DNA of 29,321 bases from LMEP-6097 sp049314535. Its GTDB lineage: Bacteria; Cyanobacteriota; Vampirovibrionia; LMEP-6097. A model generated the notes under the pieces. That model was not told the origin of the DNA. It searched no databases and saw only the letters and a program-made list of their open reading frames with translations. Position numbers and translations under genes: made by a program. Of this stretch, positions 6,529-15,384 are shown piece by piece. The stretch's first letter is position 1, and each line of letters begins with the position of its first letter. The stretch lies in assembly GCA_049314535.1 (NCBI GenBank), contig JBMOEX010000010.1, positions 1 through 29,321 on the forward strand. The letters run 5' to 3'.

Positions 6529-8028
6529 GTGGAGCTGACTCTTGAAAATAAGACTATAGTTCTTGGAGTTACTGGCGGCATAGCTAGCTATAAGGCCGTT
6601 GAATTAGTTTCCCAATTAAAAAAACTTGGAGCTAATGTCTATGTAGTTCTAAGCAGTTCAGCTGCAAGCTTCGTAAGCACGCTCAGCTTAGAAGTTATAA
6701 GTGGTAATAGAGTATTCACCAAAGAGTCTAAACATACAGTCGAGGAATCGACTATGAACCCCTTCTTTAACAATGGGGGGCGTGTAGCTGAACGAACAAG
6801 TTCAAGGCCGAGGAGGACGAATGACCGCAGTGTACTGCGGGTACATGAGGATCACGAGGACGACGAAAACACAGAAATTGGAGTTCCGCTACACGCCCAT
6901 AATTCTTATATAGATCATATATATTTAGCTCAAATAGCGGATCTCATATTAGTAGCTCCAGCGACTGCTAACTGTATCGGTAAACTCGCTACTGCCATCA
7001 GTGATGATTTAATCTACGATATAATCTTGGCGACTAAAGCCCCCGTAGTAATAGCTCCAGCTATGAATACCAATATGTGGCTGCACCCAGGGGTTCAAGA
7101 TAATATCAAAAAACTGAGAGATAGCTATGCTTATTCAATAATTCAACCTGGCGTGGGAGCTTTAGCTTGTAAAACAAGTGGAATAGGTAGGTTAGCAGAT
7201 TTAGACTCTATCCTAAATGCAGTAAATAAAATACTAACTAAGAAAATACTGTTTAAGTACTCTAAATTACAATTTAACTCTAAAGGAAAACCCCAGAACT
7301 TGCTAGACAACAATATACTTATCAGCTCTGGTGGGACTAAAGAATATTTAGATCCCGTTAGATTCATTTCCAACGACAGCTCTGGAGAAATGGGATTTGC
7401 ACTAGCACAAGAAGCCCTCTATCGTGGAGCTAATGTCATACTGGTATCTACGGTAAATTATAAAAAAGATCCTATAAAATCCGCTCTACTAGATCATCCC
7501 AATCTATTACTTTTACAAGTTAACTCATCAGAAGAAATGCTTCAAGCCATGGAAGGAAATTTTAATGAATCTGTAGATGCTGTAATAATGGCAGCAGCCG
7601 TATCTGATTACAGCCCAATGAAACATTTATCGAAAAAAATTAAAAAAGATAATAATACCGCAAATACCGTCACCCTAGAACTCAAAGAAAATCCCGATAT
7701 AATCAAGCATTTATCTACCCTAAAAAGCCCAGTCCAAATAACAGTAGGCTTTTCTCTCGAATCTGAAGACCTGATAGAAAATGCTCAAAAAAAATTAATA
7801 GAAAAAAATCTAGATATGATAATAGCGAATGGCGTTGATGCTATAAATAGCAAAGAAAGCGAAATTAATATAATTTATCCTAAATTAGATGATCCTAATG
7901 AACTCGAAATTATAAAATTAGTTAAGCAGGATAAAACCTTAAGTGCTGATCATATATTAGATCACTTAAGTCTAATCCTAAAATCAAAACATGAAAAGCA
8001 TTCGCATCTCACTGATAGGCAGACCTAA
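6529..8028 (+). CDS. coaBC: Bifunctional phosphopantothenoylcysteine decarboxylase/synthetase
   Basis: A 499-aa CoaBC; usual lengths are about 400-420. The N-terminal flavoprotein CoaC part has GVTGGIASYKA, the catalytic His in DHIYLAQIADLILVAPATAN, APAMNTNMW, and the Cys of ALACKTSGIGRLAD. The C-terminal CoaB part has ISSGGTKEYLDPVRFISN, AAAVSDYSP and ELKENPDI. Together they make 4'-phosphopantetheine from phosphopantothenate and cysteine for coenzyme A. Residues 84-124 are a full in-frame palindromic element inserted a few residues before the catalytic His, where homologues have a surface loop. The start is GTG, chosen because it gives the normal N-terminus. The 3' end overlaps der by 38 bp. 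Confidence 0.96.
   Translation: MELTLENKTIVLGVTGGIASYKAVELVSQLKKLGANVYVVLSSSAASFVSTLSLEVISGNRVFTKESKHTVEESTMNPFFNNGGRVAERTSSRPRRTNDRSVLRVHEDHEDDENTEIGVPLHAHNSYIDHIYLAQIADLILVAPATANCIGKLATAISDDLIYDIILATKAPVVIAPAMNTNMWLHPGVQDNIKKLRDSYAYSIIQPGVGALACKTSGIGRLADLDSILNAVNKILTKKILFKYSKLQFNSKGKPQNLLDNNILISSGGTKEYLDPVRFISNDSSGEMGFALAQEALYRGANVILVSTVNYKKDPIKSALLDHPNLLLLQVNSSEEMLQAMEGNFNESVDAVIMAAAVSDYSPMKHLSKKIKKDNNTANTVTLELKENPDIIKHLSTLKSPVQITVGFSLESEDLIENAQKKLIEKNLDMIIANGVDAINSKESEINIIYPKLDDPNELEIIKLVKQDKTLSADHILDHLSLILKSKHEKHSHLTDRQT
6778..6898 (+). repeat. Full 121-bp palindromic element inside coaBC
   Basis: Left arm 6778-6793 (GGGCGTGTAGCTGAAC) and right arm 6883-6898 (GTTCCGCTACACGCCC) pair with one mismatch and enclose an 89-bp core. 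The core contains AGGAGGACGAATGACC and a small inner hairpin TGTAC-N5-GTACA. The host gene reads it as SSRPRRTNDRSVL and VHEDHEDDENTEIGV without a stop. Confidence 0.95.
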
Positions 8029-9337
8029 TGTCGGCAAAAGCACTCTAGTAAATAGATTAGCTGGTAGACAAGTATGCATAGTAGGCGAAAAAGCTGGTAT
8101 TACGCGAGATCGTAAAGAAGTTACTTTTGAATGGGAAGATACCCCTTTCACTATTTTAGACACTGGTGGAATAACTTTTGATAAACAAGATCCTTTTTCT
8201 GACGATATTTACCGCCAAGCGGTAATCGCCATGGAAAATTCAGATGCGATAGTATTTTTACTCGACGTTAATACTGGTATGACAACAGAAGACCAGAGGA
8301 TATGCAGCATCTTAAGAGAGAAATTCTTTGAAAGAGTCTATGTCGCTGTTAATAAAGTCGATAGTGTAGAAAGAGAAAGCCTCGTCTATGATTTTTATAA
8401 ACTTGGCTTTGACAAGGTTTATGGTTTCAGTGCTTTACACGGTTCAGTAGGATTAAATAATATGCTCACTGATATTATTGAAAATTATGGCGCTGGGCTA
8501 AAAGCCAGTGATGAAAAGCCAGAAGAATCTATTAAGATCGCCTTTATTGGTAAACCTAATGTCGGGAAATCTAGTCTCTACAACAAGCTCATCGGCGAAG
8601 AAAGATCTATAGTAAGCGACGTTAGTGGTACTACACGAGATTCCATAAATATTTTCCTAAATAGACACGGTCATAAATTTGAGTTAATAGACACTGCTGG
8701 GCTTAGAAGAAAGTCTAAAGTTCAAGAAGAAATAGAAAGATATTCGACGATAAGAACGACTCACAGCATAGCTCGCTGTGATGTAGCTATTTTAATTCTA
8801 GATAGCACTCAGGACGATATAGTAAGCGAGCAGGATCAGAAGATCGCGGCACTGATACAGAGTAAAGGCAGGGCTTGTGTAATCGCTATGAATAAATGGG
8901 ACATAGTAGATCCTGAAATTAAGAATGATCAGACTAAACTCAAAGCCTTTAAAGAAGAGCTTTTGTTTAAATTAAGATTCGTCGACTATGCCCCAATAGA
9001 ATTTATATCAGCCCTAGAAGGTACTAGAACTGACAAAATTTGGACTAGAGCCATAGAAGTCAGTGCACAGCATAAACGCCGCATAGAGACTAATCTGCTT
9101 AATAAAGTTCTAAGAGATATTTTATCTTTACAGCCGCCACCAATAGTAAAACAAAAAGCGATTAAGATTAAATATGCGACACAGATTACTACAGAACCGC
9201 CAGAGTTTCTGCTCTTTGCGAACTATCCCGAATTAATCCCTCCTACCTTCGTGAGATTTATGGAAAAGAAACTTCGAGAGTATTTCGGCTTTATTGGTAC
9301 ACCTATTCTGATAAAATTTAAAACACAAGAAGAATAA
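7991..9337 (+). CDS. der: GTPase Der (EngA)
   Basis: A 448-aa protein with two tandem GTPase domains and a C-terminal KH-like domain. Domain 1 has GRPNVGKSTL (10-19), DTGG and NKVD. Domain 2 starts near residue 183 with GKPNVGKSSLYNKL and has DTAGLRRKSKV and NKWD. The KH-like part ends with PPEFLLFANYPELIP and FGFIGTPILIKFK. Der is needed for late assembly of the 50S ribosomal subunit. It overlaps coaBC by 38 bp and is followed 8 bp later by the CLC gene. No palindromic element lies inside this gene. Confidence 0.98.
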   Translation: MKSIRISLIGRPNVGKSTLVNRLAGRQVCIVGEKAGITRDRKEVTFEWEDTPFTILDTGGITFDKQDPFSDDIYRQAVIAMENSDAIVFLLDVNTGMTTEDQRICSILREKFFERVYVAVNKVDSVERESLVYDFYKLGFDKVYGFSALHGSVGLNNMLTDIIENYGAGLKASDEKPEESIKIAFIGKPNVGKSSLYNKLIGEERSIVSDVSGTTRDSINIFLNRHGHKFELIDTAGLRRKSKVQEEIERYSTIRTTHSIARCDVAILILDSTQDDIVSEQDQKIAALIQSKGRACVIAMNKWDIVDPEIKNDQTKLKAFKEELLFKLRFVDYAPIEFISALEGTRTDKIWTRAIEVSAQHKRRIETNLLNKVLRDILSLQPPPIVKQKAIKIKYATQITTEPPEFLLFANYPELIPPTFVRFMEKKLREYFGFIGTPILIKFKTQEE

Positions 9338-9345
9338 AAGCTCAG

Positions 9346-11064
9346 TTGCGCAGACTTAAATACTTTTTTTTAAAAAGCTTTGATACTAAGACTCAGATTT
9401 TGCTTAGGGTTGCTTTAATTGGAGTTATAGTTGGCTGTATCGCAGTTGCATTCAGGGTTCTTACTGAAAAATTAAGTCACCTTTTTTACTATAACCTCTA
9501 TCATCGTGAATACTGGTATGAATGGCTCTACCCGATTATCATTTGTACCGGTGGAGGTTTATTCGCTGGATTTATTACTCAGAAATATGCCAAAGATGCT
9601 GGTGGCAGCGGCATCCCACAAGTTAAGCATGCTCTAAATAACCCGAATATCACAATTAGACTAAGAACTGTAATCGTTAAATTCTTCGGAGCTATAGTGG
9701 GCATCGCTTCAGGTTTATCACTAGGACGTGAAGGACCAACCATTCACATAGGTGCTGGTCTAGGCGGTAAAATCGCAAGGCTAATGAATAGTAAACATCA
9801 GAAAAGAGCTTTAGCGAGCGGGGCTGGAGCTGGTCTAGCTGCGGCTTTTAATACTCCTATCGCTGGCGTACTTTTTATTATCGAAGAATTAGATAAAGAT
9901 TTTTCCAGCACTTCTCTTGGACCCGCCATAGTCGGCACGGTCTCTGCTGCGATCACTTGTAGATTACTTTATGGTGATTTCTTTACTTTTCATTTTCAAT
10001 CCAGTTCTGGAATGAGCCTCAGCTCAATTCCTCTTTATATAATACTAGGCATAGTCTGTGGTGTTATTGGGATCAGCTTCCAAAAATCCATCTTAAAATC
10101 CTTAAATTTCTATCAACAAAAATTAGGTTTCATTCCAGCTTGGACACATGGTGGCATAGCTGGTTTTCTAACAGGCATAGTCGCTCTATGGTTACCAGAA
10201 GCTATAGGTGGAGGGCATGCTACTCTAGAAGGCACGCTGGCACAGGCTTATATTTGGTGGATGATCCCATTAATATTCTTATTTAAATATATTCTCACGT
10301 TAATAGCTTATGGCAGTGGCGTTCCTGGTGGTATATTTGCACCATCGTTAATTCTAGGAGCCTTACTTGGAGCGATGTTTGGGAATAGTTTAAATTCATT
10401 ATTTCCTTTTCTTGATTTAAATCCCTCGACCTTCGCTTTTGTGGGAATGGGAGCTTTTTTTACAGCTATTTCTAGAGCACCTATCACAAGCATAGTCATG
10501 CTCTTTGAACTAACTGGTAACTATGATTTAGTACTTCCCCTAATGTTTTCCTGTATTATCGCAAATGTAACTTCTGAAAAATTACACTTAGGTGGAATAT
10601 ACGAAAACCTTCTCTCGCGCCAAGGTATAAAACTAAATCAATACACCAGTCCGTCTTATTTACAGCAGTTTAGCGTTAAAGAGGCTATGGCTCTAGACCC
10701 AGAATGTGTGGAAGAGAATATTTCGCTTGGTTCTTTAAATAGAGTATTTCAAAGGACCACTCATAGTGCGCTACCTGTAGTAGATGCTGAACAGAACCTA
10801 GCAGGCATAGTAACCCGCAATGACCTAAAACAGGCTCTAGGAGAAAGTCTCAAAAGAAATACTAAAGTCTCTCAAATAATGTCAAAATCACTTGTTGTAC
10901 TTACCGAAGATGATAATCTTCACCAAGCGATTATTAGTTTACATGAACATAATATAGGCAGATTATTAATTGTTGATAGACAAAATCCTAAAAAGCTAAT
11001 CGGCATAATGACTAGATCCGATATTATTAATTTCGAGGCGACTAAAGAAATAGGCGAGCCATGA
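9346..11064 (+). CDS. CLC-type chloride/proton antiporter with CBS pair
   Basis: A 572-aa membrane protein. CLC signature motifs are GSGIP (87-91, Ser for Cl- coordination), GREGPT (127-132, gating Glu129), GSGVPGGIFAP, and FELTGNYD with the conserved Tyr. FIIEEL (177-182) places a Glu where E. coli ClcA has its internal proton Glu203, which supports H+/Cl- exchange over channel activity. The last ~125 residues are two CBS domains that may bind adenine nucleotides. The predicted start is TTG at 9346, giving MRRLKYFFLKSF before the first helix. The stop overlaps the next start as ATGA. The gene ends the cytoplasmic part of the run and sits with a transporter permease. Confidence 0.93.
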   Translation: MRRLKYFFLKSFDTKTQILLRVALIGVIVGCIAVAFRVLTEKLSHLFYYNLYHREYWYEWLYPIIICTGGGLFAGFITQKYAKDAGGSGIPQVKHALNNPNITIRLRTVIVKFFGAIVGIASGLSLGREGPTIHIGAGLGGKIARLMNSKHQKRALASGAGAGLAAAFNTPIAGVLFIIEELDKDFSSTSLGPAIVGTVSAAITCRLLYGDFFTFHFQSSSGMSLSSIPLYIILGIVCGVIGISFQKSILKSLNFYQQKLGFIPAWTHGGIAGFLTGIVALWLPEAIGGGHATLEGTLAQAYIWWMIPLIFLFKYILTLIAYGSGVPGGIFAPSLILGALLGAMFGNSLNSLFPFLDLNPSTFAFVGMGAFFTAISRAPITSIVMLFELTGNYDLVLPLMFSCIIANVTSEKLHLGGIYENLLSRQGIKLNQYTSPSYLQQFSVKEAMALDPECVEENISLGSLNRVFQRTTHSALPVVDAEQNLAGIVTRNDLKQALGESLKRNTKVSQIMSKSLVVLTEDDNLHQAIISLHEHNIGRLLIVDRQNPKKLIGIMTRSDIINFEATKEIGEP

Positions 11065-12092
11065 GTGATTTAATTTATATTTCTAAAAGATTTATTCATC
11101 TCATCTTTCTGTCACTGTTTATAAGCTTTCTAACTTTTAGCTTAATGAAAGCTGATTTTAAAATCCCTAAAATAAAGTTAGACATAGCTTTTATACATCT
11201 TAATACTAAAGAAATTCAGATACAGACTGGTGATCCTCTCGCTGACCTTAGATTAAATCCAGCGATTTCAGCTGCTCAAATAGAAGCTGAGTCTAAAAGA
11301 TTAGGCTTAGATAAAGGCTTTTTCTATCAATATCTAACATGGTTGAGTAATTTAATTAAAGGTGATCTCGGTTACACTCAAGCTAATCAGAAAGTCATAG
11401 ATGTGATAATGCCAGCCTTAAAAAACACCTTGATTTTAAATCTCTGTGCGATTTTCTTCAGTTGGCTTATCGCTATTCCGCTTGGAATAGTCTGTGCGAT
11501 TAAGCAAAACAGCGCGCTGGATCTCTCCGTTAGATTCTTACTATCTTCTTTAATGGCGATGCCCAGTTTTATACTTGCCATTTTTATGTTGCTGTTCGCC
11601 CTTTACAGCGGCTGGTTTCCTATCGGCGGGCTTACTAGTGTCGTTATAGATGAGATGAATTTTTTTGAACGCCTTATAGATGTAACAAGACACCTATTTA
11701 TTCCAGTAAGCATACTCACTCTACTCAGCATACCTAGTATACAGAGACAGATGCGAGCAAATTTATTAGAGATATTAGATAGACCTTACATTAGAACTGC
11801 CTTAGCGAAAGGTCTGAAATTTGACATAGTCATCTGGAAACACGCTTTAAGAAATGCGATTAACCCTTTAATTACTTTATTCGGTTTCGAGTTTGCTGGC
11901 TTATTTGCTGGTTCTGCTCTCATAGAAATGGTTCTAGCTTATCCAGGACTAGGCTTACTTACTTTAGAAGCAGCAAGAAAACAGGATATTAATATAGTTA
12001 TGGCTAATCTCTTACTCGGCAGTTTAATGCTAGTACTAGGAAATCTTCTAGCTGACTTGGTTTTAAAAAAAATAGATCCGAGAATAAAATAA
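11061..12092 (+). CDS. DppB/OppB-type ABC transporter permease
   Basis: A 343-aa inner-membrane permease of the peptide/nickel ABC family. It has about six hydrophobic segments and the EAA-type cytoplasmic loop around ALAKGLKFDIVIWKHALRNA, followed by AGSALIEMVLAYPGLG, a typical DppB end. It overlaps the CLC gene by 4 bp. The partner DppC-type permease, ATPases and binding protein are absent from the neighbourhood; the next gene is on the other strand, 2 bp away. It must pair with subunits encoded elsewhere. The substrate (peptide, nickel or other) cannot be told. Confidence 0.87.
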   Translation: MSDLIYISKRFIHLIFLSLFISFLTFSLMKADFKIPKIKLDIAFIHLNTKEIQIQTGDPLADLRLNPAISAAQIEAESKRLGLDKGFFYQYLTWLSNLIKGDLGYTQANQKVIDVIMPALKNTLILNLCAIFFSWLIAIPLGIVCAIKQNSALDLSVRFLLSSLMAMPSFILAIFMLLFALYSGWFPIGGLTSVVIDEMNFFERLIDVTRHLFIPVSILTLLSIPSIQRQMRANLLEILDRPYIRTALAKGLKFDIVIWKHALRNAINPLITLFGFEFAGLFAGSALIEMVLAYPGLGLLTLEAARKQDINIVMANLLLGSLMLVLGNLLADLVLKKIDPRIK

Positions 12093-12094
12093 AG

Positions 12095-12787
12095 CTAGGC
12101 TTGAATAGTTTCTAAATCTTCTACAAAATTACTAAAAGCTATAATCGCTTTATTAATCCCCATATCTAAGTCTACGAGACTCGCTTGATCATCCATATAA
12201 GCAGGTGAAGATACTATTTTATTTTTTTCATCCACTACACATTCCGTACTTAAACACTTAAGGGATTTTACACCTATCGTTTCAAGAGCCTGATTAGGAG
12301 CGTCATCAAGACCTAAAGTGAGTAGAATCTCTGGTTCTAAATCATAAAGAGAAAGAGCTACTAAAGCTGGAGCGATACAGATAGCTAAAATAGCTTTCTT
12401 CATAGTAAACGCTTCGCGAATAATTCTTTTAGCATCTGCGTCGACAGTAGCTTTCACCCCATCCAAAGCAAAACTACAGAGATTTTTCGCTACCCCAAAA
12501 CCACCAGGAATCGCAAGAGCATCGTAGTCATTCATCGAAACAGTCGCAAGATCAAGTATATCGCCGCGAGCTATGCGAGCGGCTTCCACAAGAACATTAC
12601 GCTGCTCATTTAATACAGAGCCATCTATAAAATTAATTACGTCTATTTGTAACTTATTAGGTGCAGTACATTGAAAACTCATTCCAGCTTTCTCTATCGC
12701 TGTCAGTGTTAGCACGGTCTCGCGAATTTCACTACCATCCTTAGCGCCAGAGCCAGCAAGTAAAACTAAAACCTTTTTCTTTTCCAT
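12095..12787 (-). CDS. elbB: ElbB-like glyoxalase/DJ-1-PfpI superfamily protein
   Basis: A 230-aa class I glutamine amidotransferase-like protein, close to E. coli ElbB (GlxIII-type) across its length: LLAGSGAKDGSEIRETVLTL, APNKLQIDVINF, RNVLVEAARIARGDI, ALAIPGGFGVAKNL and a nucleophile-elbow Cys in AICIAPALVAL. ElbB has been linked to isoprenoid metabolism and shown to have weak glyoxalase activity; the true role is unclear. It is the last gene of a minus-strand group with the pilus genes, 53 bp downstream of the PilM/N gene, and converges with the permease gene. Confidence 0.92.
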   Translation of the reverse strand: MEKKKVLVLLAGSGAKDGSEIRETVLTLTAIEKAGMSFQCTAPNKLQIDVINFIDGSVLNEQRNVLVEAARIARGDILDLATVSMNDYDALAIPGGFGVAKNLCSFALDGVKATVDADAKRIIREAFTMKKAILAICIAPALVALSLYDLEPEILLTLGLDDAPNQALETIGVKSLKCLSTECVVDEKNKIVSSPAYMDDQASLVDLDMGINKAIIAFSNFVEDLETIQA

Positions 12788-12840
12788 AAGCTTTATTTTA
12801 CTAGGAATAGCATCATTAAAGAATTAAAAACAGTCCCGAA

Positions 12841-14178
12841 CTAATTTGTTGGTAGCGGAGCAGTTTCTGGAGCCTTAAGCCTAGCAGTAATCTGAAATTC
12901 CTTATAAACGAGTCCATCACTATAATCTCGCGAACCACTTAAAAGTACGTCAGAAAAATACTTTGAGCTATGACTTAAATTTACAGCAAAGCCTGAAACT
13001 TCATTTACTTTTTCTGCCTTACCGATCATCACTAAATTATTCTTAGCTGCACTAAAACGCTCTATCCATAAACCTTTAGGAGTTAATTTACTAAGTTCCT
13101 TTAAGATTAAATCCCAAGGTGCTCGCCTTCTAGTTATCGAATAATAAAATTCTCTTTCTTTTTCTAAATCCGTTATCTCTTGCTTAATACGCTTCTTCTC
13201 CGCGATCTGCCTTTCATACTGAGTGACCTCATTCTGGAACACTAAGTACTTCTGGTCTAAACTCATATTCTGTAGAGTCGCGAACAGCCCTAAGAGTAAA
13301 CTAAAAACAAGAAACATCACAGCGAACAAATGAGCAAGATTCGGAAAATCTAGCCTAAAAGGCTCTGGTGGAAGCTTAACTTTTTTAGTAATATCCTGGA
13401 AGGAAGCTACAGAAGAAAGATTTTCCATTAAGAAGCTTTCGTAATCCTCTCTCAGAGTTAGTTTATGAGTTAAATTACTAAAAGAATATTCACCGAGATT
13501 AGTACCATAGATATCTATATTTTCTATACTTAAACTTTTATTCTCAAGATCATTCTGGTAAATATCTAAAAAACGATTCAGATCATTCGCTGGCTCATTA
13601 GTAGAACTTAAATTAGAAATAGCGATAGGGAAGGAATAACTCCAGAAGACTATCTCCATATTAGATGAATGTGCAAATGCTGATATGATCTCAGCATCTC
13701 GCTCTGGTTTAAAAAGATTATAGTTAGCAACAAATTTATAAAGTTTAGAGTTCATCTTTTGTAAAAAACTCTGACAGTTAAGCCTAACGGCCTTCTGTGG
13801 GGCTACTAAAAGATAATCACAGATTCTCTCACCAGCGACCATTCTTTCTGTAACACTTAGCCTTTCACAAGAAAATAGATCTAGAAAATTAGCCCTGTCT
13901 AAATCAATACTCATAAGCTTAAGCTTCTCGTCTTGAGGGGCTTCATCTGGCAGTGGGATAACTTGATAAGTTATATAACGAATCGGCAAAGAAAAAATTA
14001 CTTTCACAGAGCCAATTCCATAAGATTTTAGTTCCTGTTTTAAATCCTGATGAGCCTGTTTAGGTTTTTTAAAAAAATCTTCAGTACTGACCTGGGTTTT
14101 ATGGACGACAGAATTTATAGAGACGAGTATTTTCTCTAAACTAAAATCTATTATTAAAGTCTGATTACTATCTTTCAA
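12841..14178 (-). CDS. Type IV pilus assembly protein, PilM-PilN-like fusion
   Basis: A 445-aa protein. Residues ~1-265 look like the actin-like PilM fold: TLIIDFSLEKILVSI at the start, VKVIFSLPIRYITYQVIPLP, and later IENIDIYGTNLG. One membrane helix follows near residues 280-305 (HLFAVMFLVFSLLLGLFATL). Then come a coiled coil (about 310-350) and a PilN-like periplasmic domain with LKELSKLTPKGLWIERFSAAKNNLVMIG. In most type IV pilus systems PilM and PilN are separate and bind each other, forming the inner-membrane platform. Here they appear joined. The start overlaps the prepilin peptidase stop by 4 bp, which supports a pilus or competence role. Confidence 0.7.
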   Translation of the reverse strand: MKDSNQTLIIDFSLEKILVSINSVVHKTQVSTEDFFKKPKQAHQDLKQELKSYGIGSVKVIFSLPIRYITYQVIPLPDEAPQDEKLKLMSIDLDRANFLDLFSCERLSVTERMVAGERICDYLLVAPQKAVRLNCQSFLQKMNSKLYKFVANYNLFKPERDAEIISAFAHSSNMEIVFWSYSFPIAISNLSSTNEPANDLNRFLDIYQNDLENKSLSIENIDIYGTNLGEYSFSNLTHKLTLREDYESFLMENLSSVASFQDITKKVKLPPEPFRLDFPNLAHLFAVMFLVFSLLLGLFATLQNMSLDQKYLVFQNEVTQYERQIAEKKRIKQEITDLEKEREFYYSITRRRAPWDLILKELSKLTPKGLWIERFSAAKNNLVMIGKAEKVNEVSGFAVNLSHSSKYFSDVLLSGSRDYSDGLVYKEFQITARLKAPETAPLPTN

Positions 14179-15224
14179 ACTCTTAGTATGATAGCAACAA
14201 ATACGGCAAGAGCCAATGCTGGCCCCAAACGGACTGTCTTAGATTTGTCTTTCATAAGTGCCCGAAAAATTAATAAAGCTGAAAAAGCTATAGCCACACT
14301 GAGTAATGAGCATTCTACGCCTCCTATCATGGTAATAAAAGCGATCATAATAGTATCTCCACCACCCCAAGCATTTTTAAGCTCACTTGGCTTAAATTCG
14401 GCCGATGAGAAAAATTCACTATTTTTATCATAAATTTTATTCTCCTCCTCCTGCTCATGAATTAACTTCGGAGAATAAAAACGAAATAAGTAAAAATCGA
14501 AAACTATCTCATTAATAAAATAAGCGAAACCTAAATAGCAGAGTAGTATCTTCAATCCCATAAAATGAGCTCCGAAAAATAAAATGAGCATAAGGGTAAA
14601 TAAAGCAATGTAAATAAAGGAAATATACTGTTCCAAAAACTTAAACCTTAAAGTAAGTGCACTAGGACAGATAGGCAGAGCAAATTTTTTATAAATTATT
14701 TTATTTGCAAAATGATTAAACGCATCAAAGAATACTAATATTAAACCAAGATTCGCAAAGCTCTCTATAAAAGGTACCGCTAAAAAAAACTTAGCAAAAA
14801 ATATCGCAAAGATAATCCCAGAATAACTTAATGAATGTGGGATTCGTGCTGAATCATTATCAATAACCGCAACTGCGACTGCTATTACTAAAAAGACCAG
14901 AATGAATAAAAAAGAAAATATACTTTTTAAACACTCTGGCAATAAAATACCGACTTCAACAAAAGCACGAATCGGCATAAAAACTAATTTATATATAAGG
15001 GGAATAGAGCAAAGGCTCACAAGAAGCTCAACAACTAAATAGCGTGTATCTATTCTAGTATCACAGTGGAAGCATCTTCCTTGCAAGAAAAGGTAACTAA
15101 AGATCGGAATTTTTTCCCAGAAGCCTAGTTTATGATTACAGACTGGGCAGAAAGATGCTGGCTTTACGATCGAAAGTCCTAAGGGGAGCCTGTAAATAAG
15201 CACGTTAGCAAAGCTTCCAAACAA
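14175..15224 (-). CDS. pilD: Prepilin peptidase (PilD-like)
   Basis: At least 349 aa, a type 4 prepilin leader peptidase. GSFANVLIYRLPLGLSIVKP is the family opening. Two CxxC pairs (C26/C29, C51/C54) form the zinc subdomain. AVIDNDSARIPHSLSYSG supplies the first catalytic Asp and AWGGGDTIMIAF (Asp290) the second. The protein cleaves and methylates type IV pilins in the inner membrane. It is longer than usual because of an extra ~100-residue stretch before the second Asp. The TTG at 15224 would remove the first membrane helix. In-frame codons up to ATT at 15290 encode IVIGFAVFYSLIAFILASLF, so the true protein is probably 371 aa (14175-15290). Confidence 0.88.
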   Translation of the reverse strand: MFGSFANVLIYRLPLGLSIVKPASFCPVCNHKLGFWEKIPIFSYLFLQGRCFHCDTRIDTRYLVVELLVSLCSIPLIYKLVFMPIRAFVEVGILLPECLKSIFSFLFILVFLVIAVAVAVIDNDSARIPHSLSYSGIIFAIFFAKFFLAVPFIESFANLGLILVFFDAFNHFANKIIYKKFALPICPSALTLRFKFLEQYISFIYIALFTLMLILFFGAHFMGLKILLCYLGFAYFINEIVFDFYLFRFYSPKLIHEQEEENKIYDKNSEFFSSAEFKPSELKNAWGGGDTIMIAFITMIGGVECSLLSVAIAFSALLIFRALMKDKSKTVRLGPALALAVFVAIILRV

Positions 15225-15384
15225 TGAAGCTAGTATAAAAGCGATTAAGGAATAAAAAACTGCAAATCCTATGACTATATTTCCTATAATTTACATTATA
15301 TATTCCGCTTGTAGATTTGTTATTTTCCTTTACTTTAGATAAGCATTTTTCAGTGGATTATTAATTCGATATTTAAAGAATGCT

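Noticed and set aside
6778..6898. Intein or self-splicing intron in coaBC
   Set aside because: At ~41 codons it is too short for an intein, and no splice-junction residues (Cys/Ser start, His-Asn end) or group I/II intron core were seen. RNA or translational bypass cannot be excluded by sequence alone.
14188..14433. Plus-strand 81-aa open frame over pilD
   Set aside because: It lies within the conserved catalytic part of the prepilin peptidase on the opposite strand. No ribosome site or family resemblance was found.
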